In this document: one piece after another, positions 1 to 8,297 of the stretch
How the letters are laid out: every line of letters begins with the position of its first letter
Position numbering within the stretch: position 1 is the stretch's first letter
Source of the DNA: Aquibacillus sediminis
Lineage (GTDB): Bacteria > Bacillota > Bacilli > Bacillales > Amphibacillaceae
Length of the DNA stretch: 64,000 nucleotides
NCBI RefSeq assembly: GCF_005870085.1
Contig: NZ_SZNM01000002.1
Coordinates: 303,111 to 367,110 of the forward strand
Reading direction: 5' to 3'
The notes under the pieces: model-generated
Seen by the model: the letters and a program-made list of their open reading frames with translations, nothing else
The model's database searches: none
Told to the model about the DNA's origin: nothing
Translations under genes and position numbers: made by a program

Positions 1-1
1 A

Positions 2-955
2 ATGGAATACTTAAGCATTGGGCGTAGGTCTAAAACAGATATTGCACTCTGTTATTTAGAAGATATTGCTGATCCTCAGAAAGTAAAGACATTAAAGAAA
101 CATTTAAAAAAGATTGATACGGATGCCTTGCCGATGGCAGAGAAGACTGTAGAAGAGTTCTTAAGTGGAAGACATTGGAATCCTTATCCGACAATTCGTT
201 ACACAGAGAGGCCAGATACAGCTGCTGCCCATATTTATGAGGGACATATTATTATTATCATCGATGGATCTCCAAGCGTAATGATAACACCAGCAACTTA
301 TTGGCACCATTTGCAACACGCAGAAGAATATCGTCAAAAACCATTGGTTGGTGCCTATCTAAGGTTTGTTCGTTTTATTGCTGTCATTTTTTCTATTTTT
401 GTCTTGCCGCTGTATTACCTGTTATCGGTAAGTCCAGAATTACTTCCTGGCGAAATCTCATTTATCGGTCCCAATGAATTTGGTGTCTTGCCACTGCTAT
501 TACAATTCTTAATTGCAGAAGTTGGGATCGACATGTTGAGGATGGCCGCCATTCATACTCCAACAGCTCTCGCCACAGCATTAGGGTTAGTAGCTGCAAT
601 ACTTATCGGACAAATTGCAGTAGAAGTTGGTTTGTTTTCAAACGAGGTCGTCCTTTATTTGGCAGTTGCGGCTATTGGTACGTTTGCCACTCCTAGCTAT
701 GAATTGAGTTTAGCCAATCGAATAACGAGAATTGTATTATTAATTGTCACAGCTAGCTTTGGTGTTGCTGGCTATGTAATAGCAATTACTTTTTGGCTTC
801 TTTATTTGGCCCGCATGAACTCTTTCCAAACTGGCTATTTGTGGCCGTTTATGCCTTTTTCTCCAAGGGCATTAAAGGATGTATTAGTTCGTTCACCTAT
901 GCCACTAAAACATCAACGACCTAGATTTTTAAATCCACAAGATCCAGACCGTTAA
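2..955 (+). CDS. spoVAF: Stage V sporulation protein AF (GerA-type), 5'-truncated by window edge
   Basis: The visible 317 residues are the C-terminal two thirds of a GerA-family A-subunit protein; the frame is open at the left edge, so the first ATG seen is probably internal (family members are about 490 aa). A soluble part carries an RPDTAAAHIYEGH motif, followed by about five to six hydrophobic membrane segments and an ATPSYELSLANR stretch that is typical of SpoVAF rather than of nutrient receptors. A short basic tail ends in a Pro-rich segment. SpoVAF is a forespore inner-membrane protein tied to the SpoVA channel and germination. In B. subtilis the gene sits with the spoVA operon, so its place next to yqgQ suggests a stand-alone or relocated gene. 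Certainty is high for the family and good for SpoVAF. Confidence 0.85.
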   Translation: MEYLSIGRRSKTDIALCYLEDIADPQKVKTLKKHLKKIDTDALPMAEKTVEEFLSGRHWNPYPTIRYTERPDTAAAHIYEGHIIIIIDGSPSVMITPATYWHHLQHAEEYRQKPLVGAYLRFVRFIAVIFSIFVLPLYYLLSVSPELLPGEISFIGPNEFGVLPLLLQFLIAEVGIDMLRMAAIHTPTALATALGLVAAILIGQIAVEVGLFSNEVVLYLAVAAIGTFATPSYELSLANRITRIVLLIVTASFGVAGYVIAITFWLLYLARMNSFQTGYLWPFMPFSPRALKDVLVRSPMPLKHQRPRFLNPQDPDR

Positions 956-977
956 TCAATGGCCTGGATCTTTTTTT
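941..977 (+). terminator. Rho-independent terminator after spoVAF
   Basis: The inverted repeat GATCCAG...CTGGATC overlaps the last codons and stop of spoVAF and is followed by seven T residues. Confidence 0.85.
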
Positions 978-1195
978 GTAAAGGAAAGGATATACAGATG
1001 TCTAACTCCAACGTCTTCAACCTAAAGTTTTTGCTTCATGTAGGAGTAATAAAGTGCTAATGCCTTTGTTCACCTGGGTAACGTTAAAAAAGGCGTTAGA
1101 ATGACTTCACAATTGACTAGTTTTTATTCATGAAATTGATGCTTTTATTTATTTATTTTCTAACAATGGATTGATATAATAAAGATGGTGATACT

Positions 1196-1411
1196 ATGAA
1201 AACGATTTATGATATACAACAACTATTAAAGAAATTTGGAACCATTATTTATGTGGGGGATCGGATAGCGGACTTGCAATTAATGGAAGATGAATTGAAT
1301 GAGCTTTATCGAGCGCAATGCATTAGTTCGGTGGATTTTCAAACAGCACGATTATTACTTAGACATGAAATAGCAAAATTAAAAGATACTGAGGAGAATA
1401 AACATGACTAG
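1196..1411 (+). CDS. yqgQ: YqgQ family small protein (DUF910)
   Basis: This 71-residue, mostly helical protein contains the family signature of a YDIQQLLKKFGTIIYVGDR-like N-terminus and a C-terminal helix with paired Lys and Glu. It overlaps the start of glcK by eight bases, the same pairing as in B. subtilis, so the two are translationally coupled. Its function is unknown. A good -10 element (TATAAT at 1175-1180) lies upstream, but the -35 region is weak. The family call is firm from length, sequence and context. Confidence 0.85.
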   Translation: MKTIYDIQQLLKKFGTIIYVGDRIADLQLMEDELNELYRAQCISSVDFQTARLLLRHEIAKLKDTEENKHD

Positions 1412-2357
1412 CAATTATTTAATTGGTGTAGACATTGGTGGAACAACTGTGAAAATAGCAATTGTAACAAACGATGGGGAAATAATGGATAAATGGGAAA
1501 TCCCAACACGAACTGAGCAAGCTGGTATACATATCCCTAATGATATTTGGAATTCTGTGGAAGAGAAAATAGATACACATCAGATTAATAAAAATGATAT
1601 AGATGGTATTGGAGCTGGTGCACCAGGTTTTATTGTTCCTAATACAGGAGAGGTTGCGGAAGCAGTTAACATTGGATGGAAGGATTATCCGTTGGCGACA
1701 TATCTTGAAGACTTGTCTGGCTTGCCAGTGTTTGTAGAAAATGACGCTAATTTAGCAGCCTTAGGAGAGAACTGGAAAGGGGCAGGGAACTTAGCGGAAA
1801 ATTTAATAGCCATAACACTCGGAACAGGTGTTGGTGGTGGGATCATCGCCAATAGTGACATTGTAAATGGCGTTAATGGGACAGCTGGAGAAATTGGTCA
1901 TTTAACAGTGGAGCCTGGTGGGGCACCATGTAACTGTGGTAGAAATGGATGTTTAGAAACAATTGCTTCTGCTACTGGAATTGTACGACAAGCCAAATTA
2001 TTATTAGAATCTGATGTAGAAACAAGATTAAAGGAGATCGATGGTCAAATTACCACAAAAGATGTGTTTGATATCGCGAAAAAAGGTGACGAAGAAGCGA
2101 ATAAAATAGTGGAGCGTGTGGTAGATGTATTAGGCCTAGCAATCGCTAACGCGGCTACATTAATAAATCCATCAAAAATTGTGATTGGTGGCGGGGTGTC
2201 CAAAGCAGGGGAGCAACTCCTAACCCCGCTTAAACAAGCTTTTAGTAATTACGCATTATCTCGTATTGATGATGGCTGTAAGTTTGTTACAGCACAATTG
2301 GGAAATGATGCTGGTGTGATTGGTGGAGCATATCTAGTGAAAATGAATAAATATTAA
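1404..2357 (+). CDS. glcK: Glucokinase, ROK family
   Basis: ATP-dependent glucose kinase that forms glucose 6-phosphate in the cytoplasm. The N-terminus carries the phosphate-binding DIGGTTVK motif (residues 9-16). The sugar-binding ENDANLAALGE segment is near residue 112 and the GTGVGGGI loop near 141. The ROK zinc motif CNCGRNGCLE lies near 178, with the GH of EIGHLTVEPGG just before it. The 317-aa length is typical. It follows yqgQ with an overlap, as in B. subtilis, and ends in its own terminator. No repressor-type HTH is present, so this is an enzyme and not a ROK regulator. Confidence 0.95.
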   Translation: MTSNYLIGVDIGGTTVKIAIVTNDGEIMDKWEIPTRTEQAGIHIPNDIWNSVEEKIDTHQINKNDIDGIGAGAPGFIVPNTGEVAEAVNIGWKDYPLATYLEDLSGLPVFVENDANLAALGENWKGAGNLAENLIAITLGTGVGGGIIANSDIVNGVNGTAGEIGHLTVEPGGAPCNCGRNGCLETIASATGIVRQAKLLLESDVETRLKEIDGQITTKDVFDIAKKGDEEANKIVERVVDVLGLAIANAATLINPSKIVIGGGVSKAGEQLLTPLKQAFSNYALSRIDDGCKFVTAQLGNDAGVIGGAYLVKMNKY

Positions 2358-2410
2358 TTTATTATTACAAAATGATTTCTAATTTAACATCTTGTAACCA
2401 AACAATAAAA

Positions 2411-2442
2411 AATAAACTCTTGTTTAAGGGTTTATTTTTTTT
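2411..2442 (+). terminator. Terminator after glcK
   Basis: An AATAAACTCTT/AAGGGTTTATT stem (one wobble pair) with a four-base loop runs into a T tract. Confidence 0.85.
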
Positions 2443-2622
2443 GGTTATACTCATATAATAATTGTTGTTATAAATTTTAGTTTTGATGAAACTTTTTCTT
2501 GCATGTTGTCGTCTAATTATTGAAGAAATAAAATTTGATTCTAGTGTGTTAAAGTATAAGTAATAAATAATGATAAGAACTAATAACCTTTATCGTTGTT
2601 ATTTTGTTAGGAGGAAGATTTT

Positions 2623-4515
2623 ATGTTAGACAGGATTTCAAAAATACCGTTATATATAATTGCAAGTGTGTTATTTGGGTTAAAGGCATACATTTTATAT
2701 CGGTTTATTTTTAATATTTCACTAGAAAATTTCATGCAAGAGATCATTTTGTTTATTAACCCATTTGTTTCAGCATTTTTATTTTTTGCAATTGGAGTTT
2801 GGTTTAAAGAAAAACGGCAAATGAAATTTTTACGATATGGAGCATTAATTGGATCGATTATTTTATATGTCAATCTTATATTTTACCGGAATTTTACAGA
2901 CTTTTTAACTCTTCCAGTACTATTTCAAGGTAGCAATGCTGGTGATTTGGGAAGTAGTATTTTAAGCTTGGTCCATATTCCGGATCTTTTGTTGTTTTTA
3001 GACGTGGTTATTATTTGGTATTTAAGTAAAAAATCAAGTAGTATGTTATCGATAGAGTATCCTAAAAGGAAAAAAGTACTTGTTTTAAATTTATCGATTG
3101 CCTTTTTACTTGGAAATTATATTTTAGCGGAAATAGAGCGTCCACAATTATTACAAAGATCATTTGACCGAGAGTACTTGGTCAAAAACTTAGGAATATT
3201 TAATTTCCATCTGTATGATGTCGCCATGCAAACGAGAACAAGTTCACAAAAAGTATTTGCAGATGGTACAGAGATTCCTGATATACAATCTTATGTTCAT
3301 GAAAATGTAACAAGTGATGAAAAGTCGGATCTGTTTGGAATAGCAGAAGACAAAAATGTGATTTTCATTTCATTGGAATCTGTTCAAAGCTTTGTGATCA
3401 ATAATACAGTTAATGGGGAAGAAGTCACACCGTTTCTTAATGATTTAATTGATGACAGTTACTATTTTGAAAATTTCTACCATCAAACTGAACAAGGGAA
3501 AACATCTGATTCTGAATTTCTAGTAGATAATTCATTATATCCATTATCAAGTGGTGCGGTATTTTTTACGCACGGTCAAAATGAATACAATGCAATGCCT
3601 GAAATTTTGAAGGAAAAAGACTATTATTCTTCTGTTTTCCATGCGAACAATAAAAGTTTCTGGAATCGAGATGTAATGTATGACACACTTGGCTATGATC
3701 ATTTCTATGATGAAGATGCGTATCAAATCACTGACCAAAATAGTATTGGTTGGGGGTTAAAGGATAAGCCTTATTTTGAACAATCAATGAAATATTTGCA
3801 GTCCTTGCCACAACCATTCTATTCAAAATTTATTACGCTAACGAACCATCATCCATTCGAGTTAAGCGAGGAAGATGCATCAATCGAACCATATGATTCA
3901 AATTCTAAAACGTTAAATCAGTATTTTCCTACTGTTCGATATACAGATGAAGCAGTAGAAGAGTTTTTTGAGGAATTAAAACAATCTGGTTTGTATGAGG
4001 ATTCGATTATAGTCCTAATGGGAGACCACTATGGTATTAGTGATTTTCACAATCGGGCAATGAGTCAGTATCTAGATAAAGAAGAAATCACACCATATGA
4101 TCATATACAATTACAACGGGTTCCATTCTATATCCACATACCAGGGCATGAAGGCGAAGTGATCTCAAAAATTGCTGGTCAAATAGATGTGAAACCAACT
4201 CTTCTTCATTTATTGGGAGTAGATACTAGTGATGATATTTCGTTTGGAACTGATTTGTTTACAGAAGATAGAAAAGAATTTGTGGCGTTAAGAGATGGTA
4301 GTTTCATCACCGATGATTATATATACACAAAAGATCAATGTTTTGATCGACAATCAGGTGAGTTACTTTCTGAGGCGACTACTGCAATTGGGCAAAACCA
4401 ACAAGATTCAAATGAATGTGAACCTTTTGTAGAAGACGTTCAAAAAGAACTTTCATATTCAGATCAGATTATTTACGGAGATTTATTTAGATTTTATGAC
4501 TTCGATGATGAATAA
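2623..4515 (+). CDS. yqgS: LTA synthase family protein (glycerolphosphate transferase)
   Basis: Predicted membrane-anchored polyglycerolphosphate synthase or primase of the LtaS/YqgS/YfnI/YvgJ family. About five N-terminal membrane segments fill residues 1-170. An extracytoplasmic sulfatase-fold domain follows, with a metal-binding LESVQSF motif near 252, the catalytic Thr in QGKTSDSEF near 295, and GDHYGIS near 466. These residues match the known LtaS active site (Glu, Thr, Asp/His). An AGGAGGAAG ribosome binding site sets the start. It occupies the yqgS position after glcK. Whether it is the main LTA synthase or a paralogue cannot be decided here. Confidence 0.9.
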   Translation: MLDRISKIPLYIIASVLFGLKAYILYRFIFNISLENFMQEIILFINPFVSAFLFFAIGVWFKEKRQMKFLRYGALIGSIILYVNLIFYRNFTDFLTLPVLFQGSNAGDLGSSILSLVHIPDLLLFLDVVIIWYLSKKSSSMLSIEYPKRKKVLVLNLSIAFLLGNYILAEIERPQLLQRSFDREYLVKNLGIFNFHLYDVAMQTRTSSQKVFADGTEIPDIQSYVHENVTSDEKSDLFGIAEDKNVIFISLESVQSFVINNTVNGEEVTPFLNDLIDDSYYFENFYHQTEQGKTSDSEFLVDNSLYPLSSGAVFFTHGQNEYNAMPEILKEKDYYSSVFHANNKSFWNRDVMYDTLGYDHFYDEDAYQITDQNSIGWGLKDKPYFEQSMKYLQSLPQPFYSKFITLTNHHPFELSEEDASIEPYDSNSKTLNQYFPTVRYTDEAVEEFFEELKQSGLYEDSIIVLMGDHYGISDFHNRAMSQYLDKEEITPYDHIQLQRVPFYIHIPGHEGEVISKIAGQIDVKPTLLHLLGVDTSDDISFGTDLFTEDRKEFVALRDGSFITDDYIYTKDQCFDRQSGELLSEATTAIGQNQQDSNECEPFVEDVQKELSYSDQIIYGDLFRFYDFDDE

Positions 4516-4535
4516 AACTAGTTAGTATTAGAAAA

Positions 4536-4565
4536 AAGCTTGGATAAATTATCCAAGCTTTTTTT
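4536..4565 (+). terminator. Terminator after the LTA synthase gene
   Basis: The inverted repeat AAGCTTGGAT/ATCCAAGCTT is followed by seven T residues. Confidence 0.9.
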
Positions 4566-4624
4566 ATGATAAAATTACTATATGTCCCCATTAAACACTG
4601 CTAGATAGTCGGGTATTTTTGACG

Positions 4625-4664
4625 AAAAAAATCCCTTATCACACAGTTAAGTGTGATAAGGGAT
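4625..4664 (-). terminator. Terminator of the DUF2759 gene
   Basis: A perfect 14-bp stem (ATCCCTTATCACAC and its complement) is followed on the minus strand by a run of T. Confidence 0.85.
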
Positions 4665-4686
4665 GGTGAGATGTTTGTCTTGTTTT

Positions 4687-4878
4687 TTACGCAGCTGATG
4701 TAAGCCATTCTGCTACATTGGTAAAAATTGTCATCACAGAGAACCAACCAAATGCTAGCGTGGATATGCCAGCAAATGCTACCCCAAAAAAGTTCTGTGA
4801 TTTCAATTCACGAATAACTGCTATTCCACTTAGTAATGCAACAAACAACAGAATGATTGCTAATGTCATAACCCCCAA
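4687..4878 (-). CDS. yqgW: DUF2759 small membrane protein (YqgW-like)
   Basis: A 63-residue protein with two hydrophobic segments (about residues 3-20 and 32-55) separated by a short charged loop with RELKSQNFFG. The pattern and the position between yqgS and yqgX fit the Bacillaceae YqgW/DUF2759 family, whose function is unknown. A GGAGG-type binding site precedes the ATG and a strong terminator follows. Confidence 0.8.
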   Translation of the reverse strand: MGVMTLAIILLFVALLSGIAVIRELKSQNFFGVAFAGISTLAFGWFSVMTIFTNVAEWLTSAA

Positions 4879-5015
4879 CCTCCTTGTCAGAATTAACTTT
4901 CATTGCAATAGTATTTGTGATTATATTAATATGTAGTTAATATATGTTCAACATACATTTTAAAACAAAATATTTGTTTTGTCGAGAATCTAAATTAGTT
5001 AAAAGGAGTGGTTCT

Positions 5016-5639
5016 ATGAATATAAAAACAATGCCTTTAGGTCCTTTACAGACTAACTGTTATATTGTTTATACAGACGAATCTGCTATTATTTTTGATC
5101 CGGGTGGAGATGGTGAGAAATTAGTCAGCTGGTTGCAAGAGGTTAACGTGACTCCAGTCGCGATACTTTTAACACATGCTCATTTTGATCATATTGGTGC
5201 TATCGATTATTTGAAAGAGTATTTTCAAATACCTGTTTATGTACATGAAGCTGAGGCGGAATGGTTGGAAGATCCGCAGAAAAATGGTTCAGGATTATTT
5301 CCAGTAGGAGAAATAAAGACGTCGCAAGGACCTGACAATTACATAAAGACCGGTTCGACCACAGTAGATGGTTTTACATTTGAGGTTAGGCATACCCCTG
5401 GACACTCACCTGGAGGAGTTATTTTTATCTTCCATGAAGAGCGATATATTATTGGTGGTGACAGTTTATTTCAGTTAGGAATCGGCCGAACGGATTTACC
5501 TGGTGGAGATCATCAGCAGTTAATCGACAGTATTAACAATGAAATGTTTTCACTAGCTGATGATTTTACGGTATATCCTGGACACGGTGATAGAACAACG
5601 ATTGGATTTGAGAAAAAGGAAAATCCATTTTTAAACTAA
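5016..5639 (+). CDS. yqgX: Metallo-beta-lactamase-fold hydrolase (YqgX type, glyoxalase II-like)
   Basis: A 207-aa cytoplasmic hydrolase with the THAHFDHIGA metal motif, a HTPGHSPG motif and the C-terminal PGHGDRTT motif, all diagnostic of the hydroxyacylglutathione-hydrolase-like branch of the fold. The open frame runs upstream to 4944, but the AGGAGTGG binding site lies just before the ATG at 5016 and family members start with MNIKTMPLGPLQTNCY-like sequences, so that start is chosen. B. subtilis YqgX is described as a probable bacillithiol-linked glyoxalase II; that role here is inference. Confidence 0.92.
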   Translation: MNIKTMPLGPLQTNCYIVYTDESAIIFDPGGDGEKLVSWLQEVNVTPVAILLTHAHFDHIGAIDYLKEYFQIPVYVHEAEAEWLEDPQKNGSGLFPVGEIKTSQGPDNYIKTGSTTVDGFTFEVRHTPGHSPGGVIFIFHEERYIIGGDSLFQLGIGRTDLPGGDHQQLIDSINNEMFSLADDFTVYPGHGDRTTIGFEKKENPFLN

Positions 5640-5744
5640 AACTGATTAAAATAATGAAAAGCGCAAAATCTGTTTCGGTAACAACAATAACACACATATG
5701 TAACGGTTTACTCGTGGGCGTAGATGCTTCTGCTGCATAAAAAG

Positions 5745-5770
5745 GACCCCTTCCTAAATAGGAAGGGGTC
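5745..5770 (-). terminator. Perfect GC-rich hairpin, probably a terminator
   Basis: A 12-bp perfect stem with a two-base loop (GACCCCTTCCTA and its complement). A short T run follows only on the minus strand. It lies between convergent yqgX and yqgY, so it may stop transcription from either side. Confidence 0.5.
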
Positions 5771-5882
5771 TAGGGGGGATGTGCTCTGCTCTAAGTTGGT
5801 TAGGGATAAAAGTTAAGCTACTAATTATAATCATAATATGTTAACTCAATATTGTCAATATTCAGACTATATTTTTTATTAA

Positions 5883-5912
5883 GAAAGCTCCGATCTTTTG
5901 ATCAGAGCTTTC
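5883..5912 (-). terminator. Terminator-like hairpin after the DUF2626 gene
   Basis: A GAAAGCTC(C/T)GATC inverted repeat sits directly after the stop on the minus strand. The T tract is weak and interrupted. Confidence 0.55.
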
Positions 5913-5914
5913 TA

Positions 5915-6157
5915 TTAGTGTCCAAACCCAGGTACCATAATAAAGTTTGTGTAAAATGTAAACCCAATAAAAAATACTGTACAATAAGCTCCAAATAAGT
6001 ACATGTACATTCGTTCAGATAGATTTAAGAACCCAACCCCTAGGAAGAAAACAGTCTGAACTAAAAATAGGAAAGCCATATTATACATATCCCCAACAAA
6101 AAACATTACGGAAAAAATTCCAGTCCAAAAGCTTAACATTCGAAAGACCCGATCCAT
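5915..6157 (-). CDS. yqgY: DUF2626 membrane protein (YqgY-like)
   Basis: An 80-residue protein with three hydrophobic segments and the sequence MDRVFRMLSFWTGIFSVMFF at its start, matching the YqgY/DUF2626 family of unknown function. The frame extends 25 codons further upstream, but a strong GGAGGGGG site lies just before the internal ATG, so this start is preferred. It is placed next to yqgX as in B. subtilis. Confidence 0.85.
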   Translation of the reverse strand: MDRVFRMLSFWTGIFSVMFFVGDMYNMAFLFLVQTVFFLGVGFLNLSERMYMYLFGAYCTVFFIGFTFYTNFIMVPGFGH

Positions 6158-6245
6158 ACTTTCCCCCTCCTTCTTATCGATATGTATCAACGCTATTATA
6201 TACGAGCATCGGTAGATTGTAAATAATTCCAAACTTAAAGGTTTA

Positions 6246-6282
6246 AAAATTCAGGTATGTTCTGATATCAGAACATACCTGA
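6246..6282 (-). terminator. Terminator downstream of tRNA-Gln
   Basis: A perfect 16-bp palindromic stem (TCAGGTATGTTCTGAT and its complement) with almost no loop, followed on the minus strand by five T residues. Confidence 0.8.
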
Positions 6283-6288
6283 TAAGTA

Positions 6289-6360
6289 CTGGGCTAGCTG
6301 GATTCGAACCAGCGCATAACGGTACCAAAAACCGCTGCCTTACCACTTGGCTATAGCCCA
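6289..6360 (-). tRNA. tRNA-Gln (anticodon UUG)
   Basis: On the minus strand the acceptor arm UGGGCUA pairs with UAGCCCA. The D arm, a five-pair anticodon stem (one G-U), the seven-base loop UUUUGGU and a T arm with UUCGAAU are all present. The anticodon UUG reads CAA and CAG. G73 is the discriminator and CCA is not encoded. It lies just downstream of comGG, ends at its own terminator, and may be read by transcription from the comG side or from its own promoter. Confidence 0.95.
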
Positions 6361-6433
6361 ATATATCCTATTCATTAGTATGATAACCATTTTCTCTACC
6401 TTTATACATCGATATTATTTTCTCTCCAATTTT

Positions 6434-6817
6434 TTATTGTTGTATGGTAGTAATGGTGGCATATTTTGATTGATTGTCGGTGAGAACATGGAACTCTGCT
6501 TTAATCATCTGCTCTGTAACCGGTCGGTAATAGATGAGAACATTACCATAAGGATAACGATAGGTTATTTGCCCTGGTTTTATATCATTATCTTGTTCTA
6601 TTTCTATGGTTGCTTTAAACTCCTGTTGTGCCATCTGCAATAATGTATCCATTTTTAATTGTTCTTCAAGATAATGGGTTTGTTCATGATGGTAATAATA
6701 TATAGAAATACTACTAGTGGTCATAATTAGAACCAAAGCAGCAACAAATAAGATATAGGGTAAAATGAAACCTTTTTGCTGGGTCAAGGGTTTATGGATT
6801 GCGAAATGATTTCTCAT
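6434..6817 (-). CDS. comGG: Competence protein ComGG (minor pseudopilin)
   Basis: A 127-aa protein with a short basic N-terminus, one membrane helix (about residues 20-42) and a soluble domain. It is the last gene of the comG operon and overlaps comGF by a few codons. ComGG proteins are poorly conserved; the assignment rests on position, length and the pilin-like topology. The usual prepilin peptidase site is weak here, in a QQKGFILPYILF context that resembles KG^F. Role: assembly of the competence pilus that brings DNA through the wall. Confidence 0.8.
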   Translation of the reverse strand: MRNHFAIHKPLTQQKGFILPYILFVAALVLIMTTSSISIYYYHHEQTHYLEEQLKMDTLLQMAQQEFKATIEIEQDNDIKPGQITYRYPYGNVLIYYRPVTEQMIKAEFHVLTDNQSKYATITTIQQ

Positions 6818-7193
6818 ATTTTTTTCCTTCCATTGTAGTTATAATGATACGCATTCCAAAAAGGCTTGGCTCTACTGCCATTTGTTTCACATTTCTTAAC
6901 ATAATCTCATGTCCTTGGTTGTCCACACGTCTTCGTATAACCTGATCGTAGAATTCAATGGTTACCGTTTTTTCGTCCTGTTTTTCGAAATGTATGGCTG
7001 ACTGATCAATTGAAATATCAACCGAATTGTGAAGTTCAGATGATATAAAGTGATAGAGTTGTCTAGTGGAGAAATCATCATATTTTGTGTCATATTCTAA
7101 TTGGTCAAGCAATAAAGGAAGAAAAGGGAGGGTAGACATTAGGATCATAAGTGCAAACAAGGAAGTTACTAATGTCATCCCTCGTTCATTCAT
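6792..7193 (-). CDS. comGF: Competence protein ComGF (minor pseudopilin)
   Basis: The frame is open from a GTG at 7247 (151 aa), but the ATG at 7193 overlaps the comGE stop by eight bases and begins MNERGMTLVTS, a typical prepilin leader followed by one hydrophobic helix; I take that start (133 aa). A DQVIRRRVDNQGHEI segment matches the conserved central part of ComGF proteins. It is translationally coupled to its neighbours and takes part in competence pseudopilus formation. Confidence 0.82.
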   Translation of the reverse strand: MNERGMTLVTSLFALMILMSTLPFLPLLLDQLEYDTKYDDFSTRQLYHFISSELHNSVDISIDQSAIHFEKQDEKTVTIEFYDQVIRRRVDNQGHEIMLRNVKQMAVEPSLFGMRIIITTMEGKKYEKSFRNP

Positions 7194-7527
7194 AACCATA
7201 TAAACAAAATGTTTTCGAATTTTGTTTAGCATCAGTCCAATCAGCACATCCTTTTATTAGTTTATTTTCAAGTGAAAATGAAAAGCTTACAGGGTTACCA
7301 TCGATATTTTTAACAAAGTTAATAGGAAAAGATTTGTTAACAGATTCAAATAGTAGTGGTTGTAATTCGTCGTGTAAACGATACACAATTTCTCTTTGTT
7401 CCGCTAATATTTGCTCTTCAAGTCGAAGTTGATAGACAATCGGTATCAATGTTAATGTGATTGTCGTAACAATCATGAATGATGCTAATACCTCAACCAT
7501 AAGAAATCCTTCTTCACTCTTTTTCAA
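7186..7527 (-). CDS. comGE: Competence protein ComGE (minor pseudopilin)
   Basis: A pilin-like N-terminus (KKSEEGFLMVEVLASFM) is followed by one membrane helix and a soluble domain with two late Cys residues. The open frame reaches 7566, but a TTG at 7527 follows an AAGGAG site at good spacing and gives the family-like 113-aa protein. It overlaps comGD by 14 bases, as expected for a coupled operon. Confidence 0.78.
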   Translation of the reverse strand: MKKSEEGFLMVEVLASFMIVTTITLTLIPIVYQLRLEEQILAEQREIVYRLHDELQPLLFESVNKSFPINFVKNIDGNPVSFSFSLENKLIKGCADWTDAKQNSKTFCLYGYE

Positions 7528-7987
7528 TAAAATAACTCCTTCCAGTACCAAACGGAAAATAAACATTGTAACTTTTGTTCGAAGTATAGATCGTAAACAT
7601 ACCAGGTTGTTTTATAGTCCCATCTACGGTGAAATCAATCGGCATCCTAAGTGTGTTTAGTTTTATTGTCCAATGTTTAGGTATCTCCCGTCTAACTATG
7701 ACCTTCCCAAATCCACCTTGTTTTATCTGATAGAAGTGTTGGTCTGGCTCAATGGTTAAGTGATAATTTCTATTTGTTACAATGGTTAATTGTTGCATAT
7801 ATAACACGTCCTGTTGCAATACCTTTAAAAACTGTTCAGTGCGATAGTCGTCAATGATGGATACCTTAATGGTCGTCCCGATACTAAGGATGGTGAGCGT
7901 AATCCCCAATACAATAATAACTTCTAATAATGAAAATCCTCTTTCATTGTATGCCATTAATATGGTAATTCTTTTATTCCGAGGCAT
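7514..7987 (-). CDS. comGD: Competence protein ComGD (pseudopilin)
   Basis: A type IV pilin-like protein with the prepilin cleavage motif NERGFSLLEVIIVLG and a single N-terminal helix. The frame extends to 8035 inside comGC. I prefer the ATG at 7987, which overlaps the comGC end by 14 bases after a purine-rich GTGGAAG stretch; an ATG at 7957 is the alternative. It is part of the pseudopilus used for DNA uptake. Confidence 0.85.
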   Translation of the reverse strand: MPRNKRITILMAYNERGFSLLEVIIVLGITLTILSIGTTIKVSIIDDYRTEQFLKVLQQDVLYMQQLTIVTNRNYHLTIEPDQHFYQIKQGGFGKVIVRREIPKHWTIKLNTLRMPIDFTVDGTIKQPGMFTIYTSNKSYNVYFPFGTGRSYFIEKE

Positions 7988-8282
7988 TTTTTGCTTCCAC
8001 TTTCTCACCATCCCATTCAATTTCTTTCTGACCATTGGCGCAATCTTTTGACTGTAAATAGTCGTTTTCGATTAAGTCATCGATGCTTTCCGGTTCTTTA
8101 TTCTCTTCAATTCGGTAAGCTTGGATTTGACTTTCTGCCATCATTTCAAGCGCTTCACAGCCACTATCCTGCAAATCCTCATTTTTATCAGCAAGGTTAG
8201 GTATTAACAGGATTAGCAAAGTGCTAATAACAGCCAGAACGATTAACATTTCAATTAAGGTAAATCCTTTTTCATTATGCAT
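7974..8282 (-). CDS. comGC: Major competence pseudopilin ComGC
   Basis: A 102-aa pilin precursor with the prepilin peptidase site KG^FTLIEM at residues 5-12, followed by a hydrophobic assembly helix. Two Cys residues (in DSGCEAL and SKDCANG) match the intramolecular disulfide of ComGC. It is the main subunit of the competence pilus. A GAGGATGTG site precedes the ATG, and it lies 15 bases after comGB. Confidence 0.93.
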   Translation of the reverse strand: MHNEKGFTLIEMLIVLAVISTLLILLIPNLADKNEDLQDSGCEALEMMAESQIQAYRIEENKEPESIDDLIENDYLQSKDCANGQKEIEWDGEKVEAKNASE

Positions 8283-8297
8283 GACACATCCTCTTTT

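Noticed and set aside
985..1195. Possible regulatory RNA before yqgQ
   Set aside because: A short GCCTTTG...AAAAAGGC pairing exists but no known motif or repeat could be matched.
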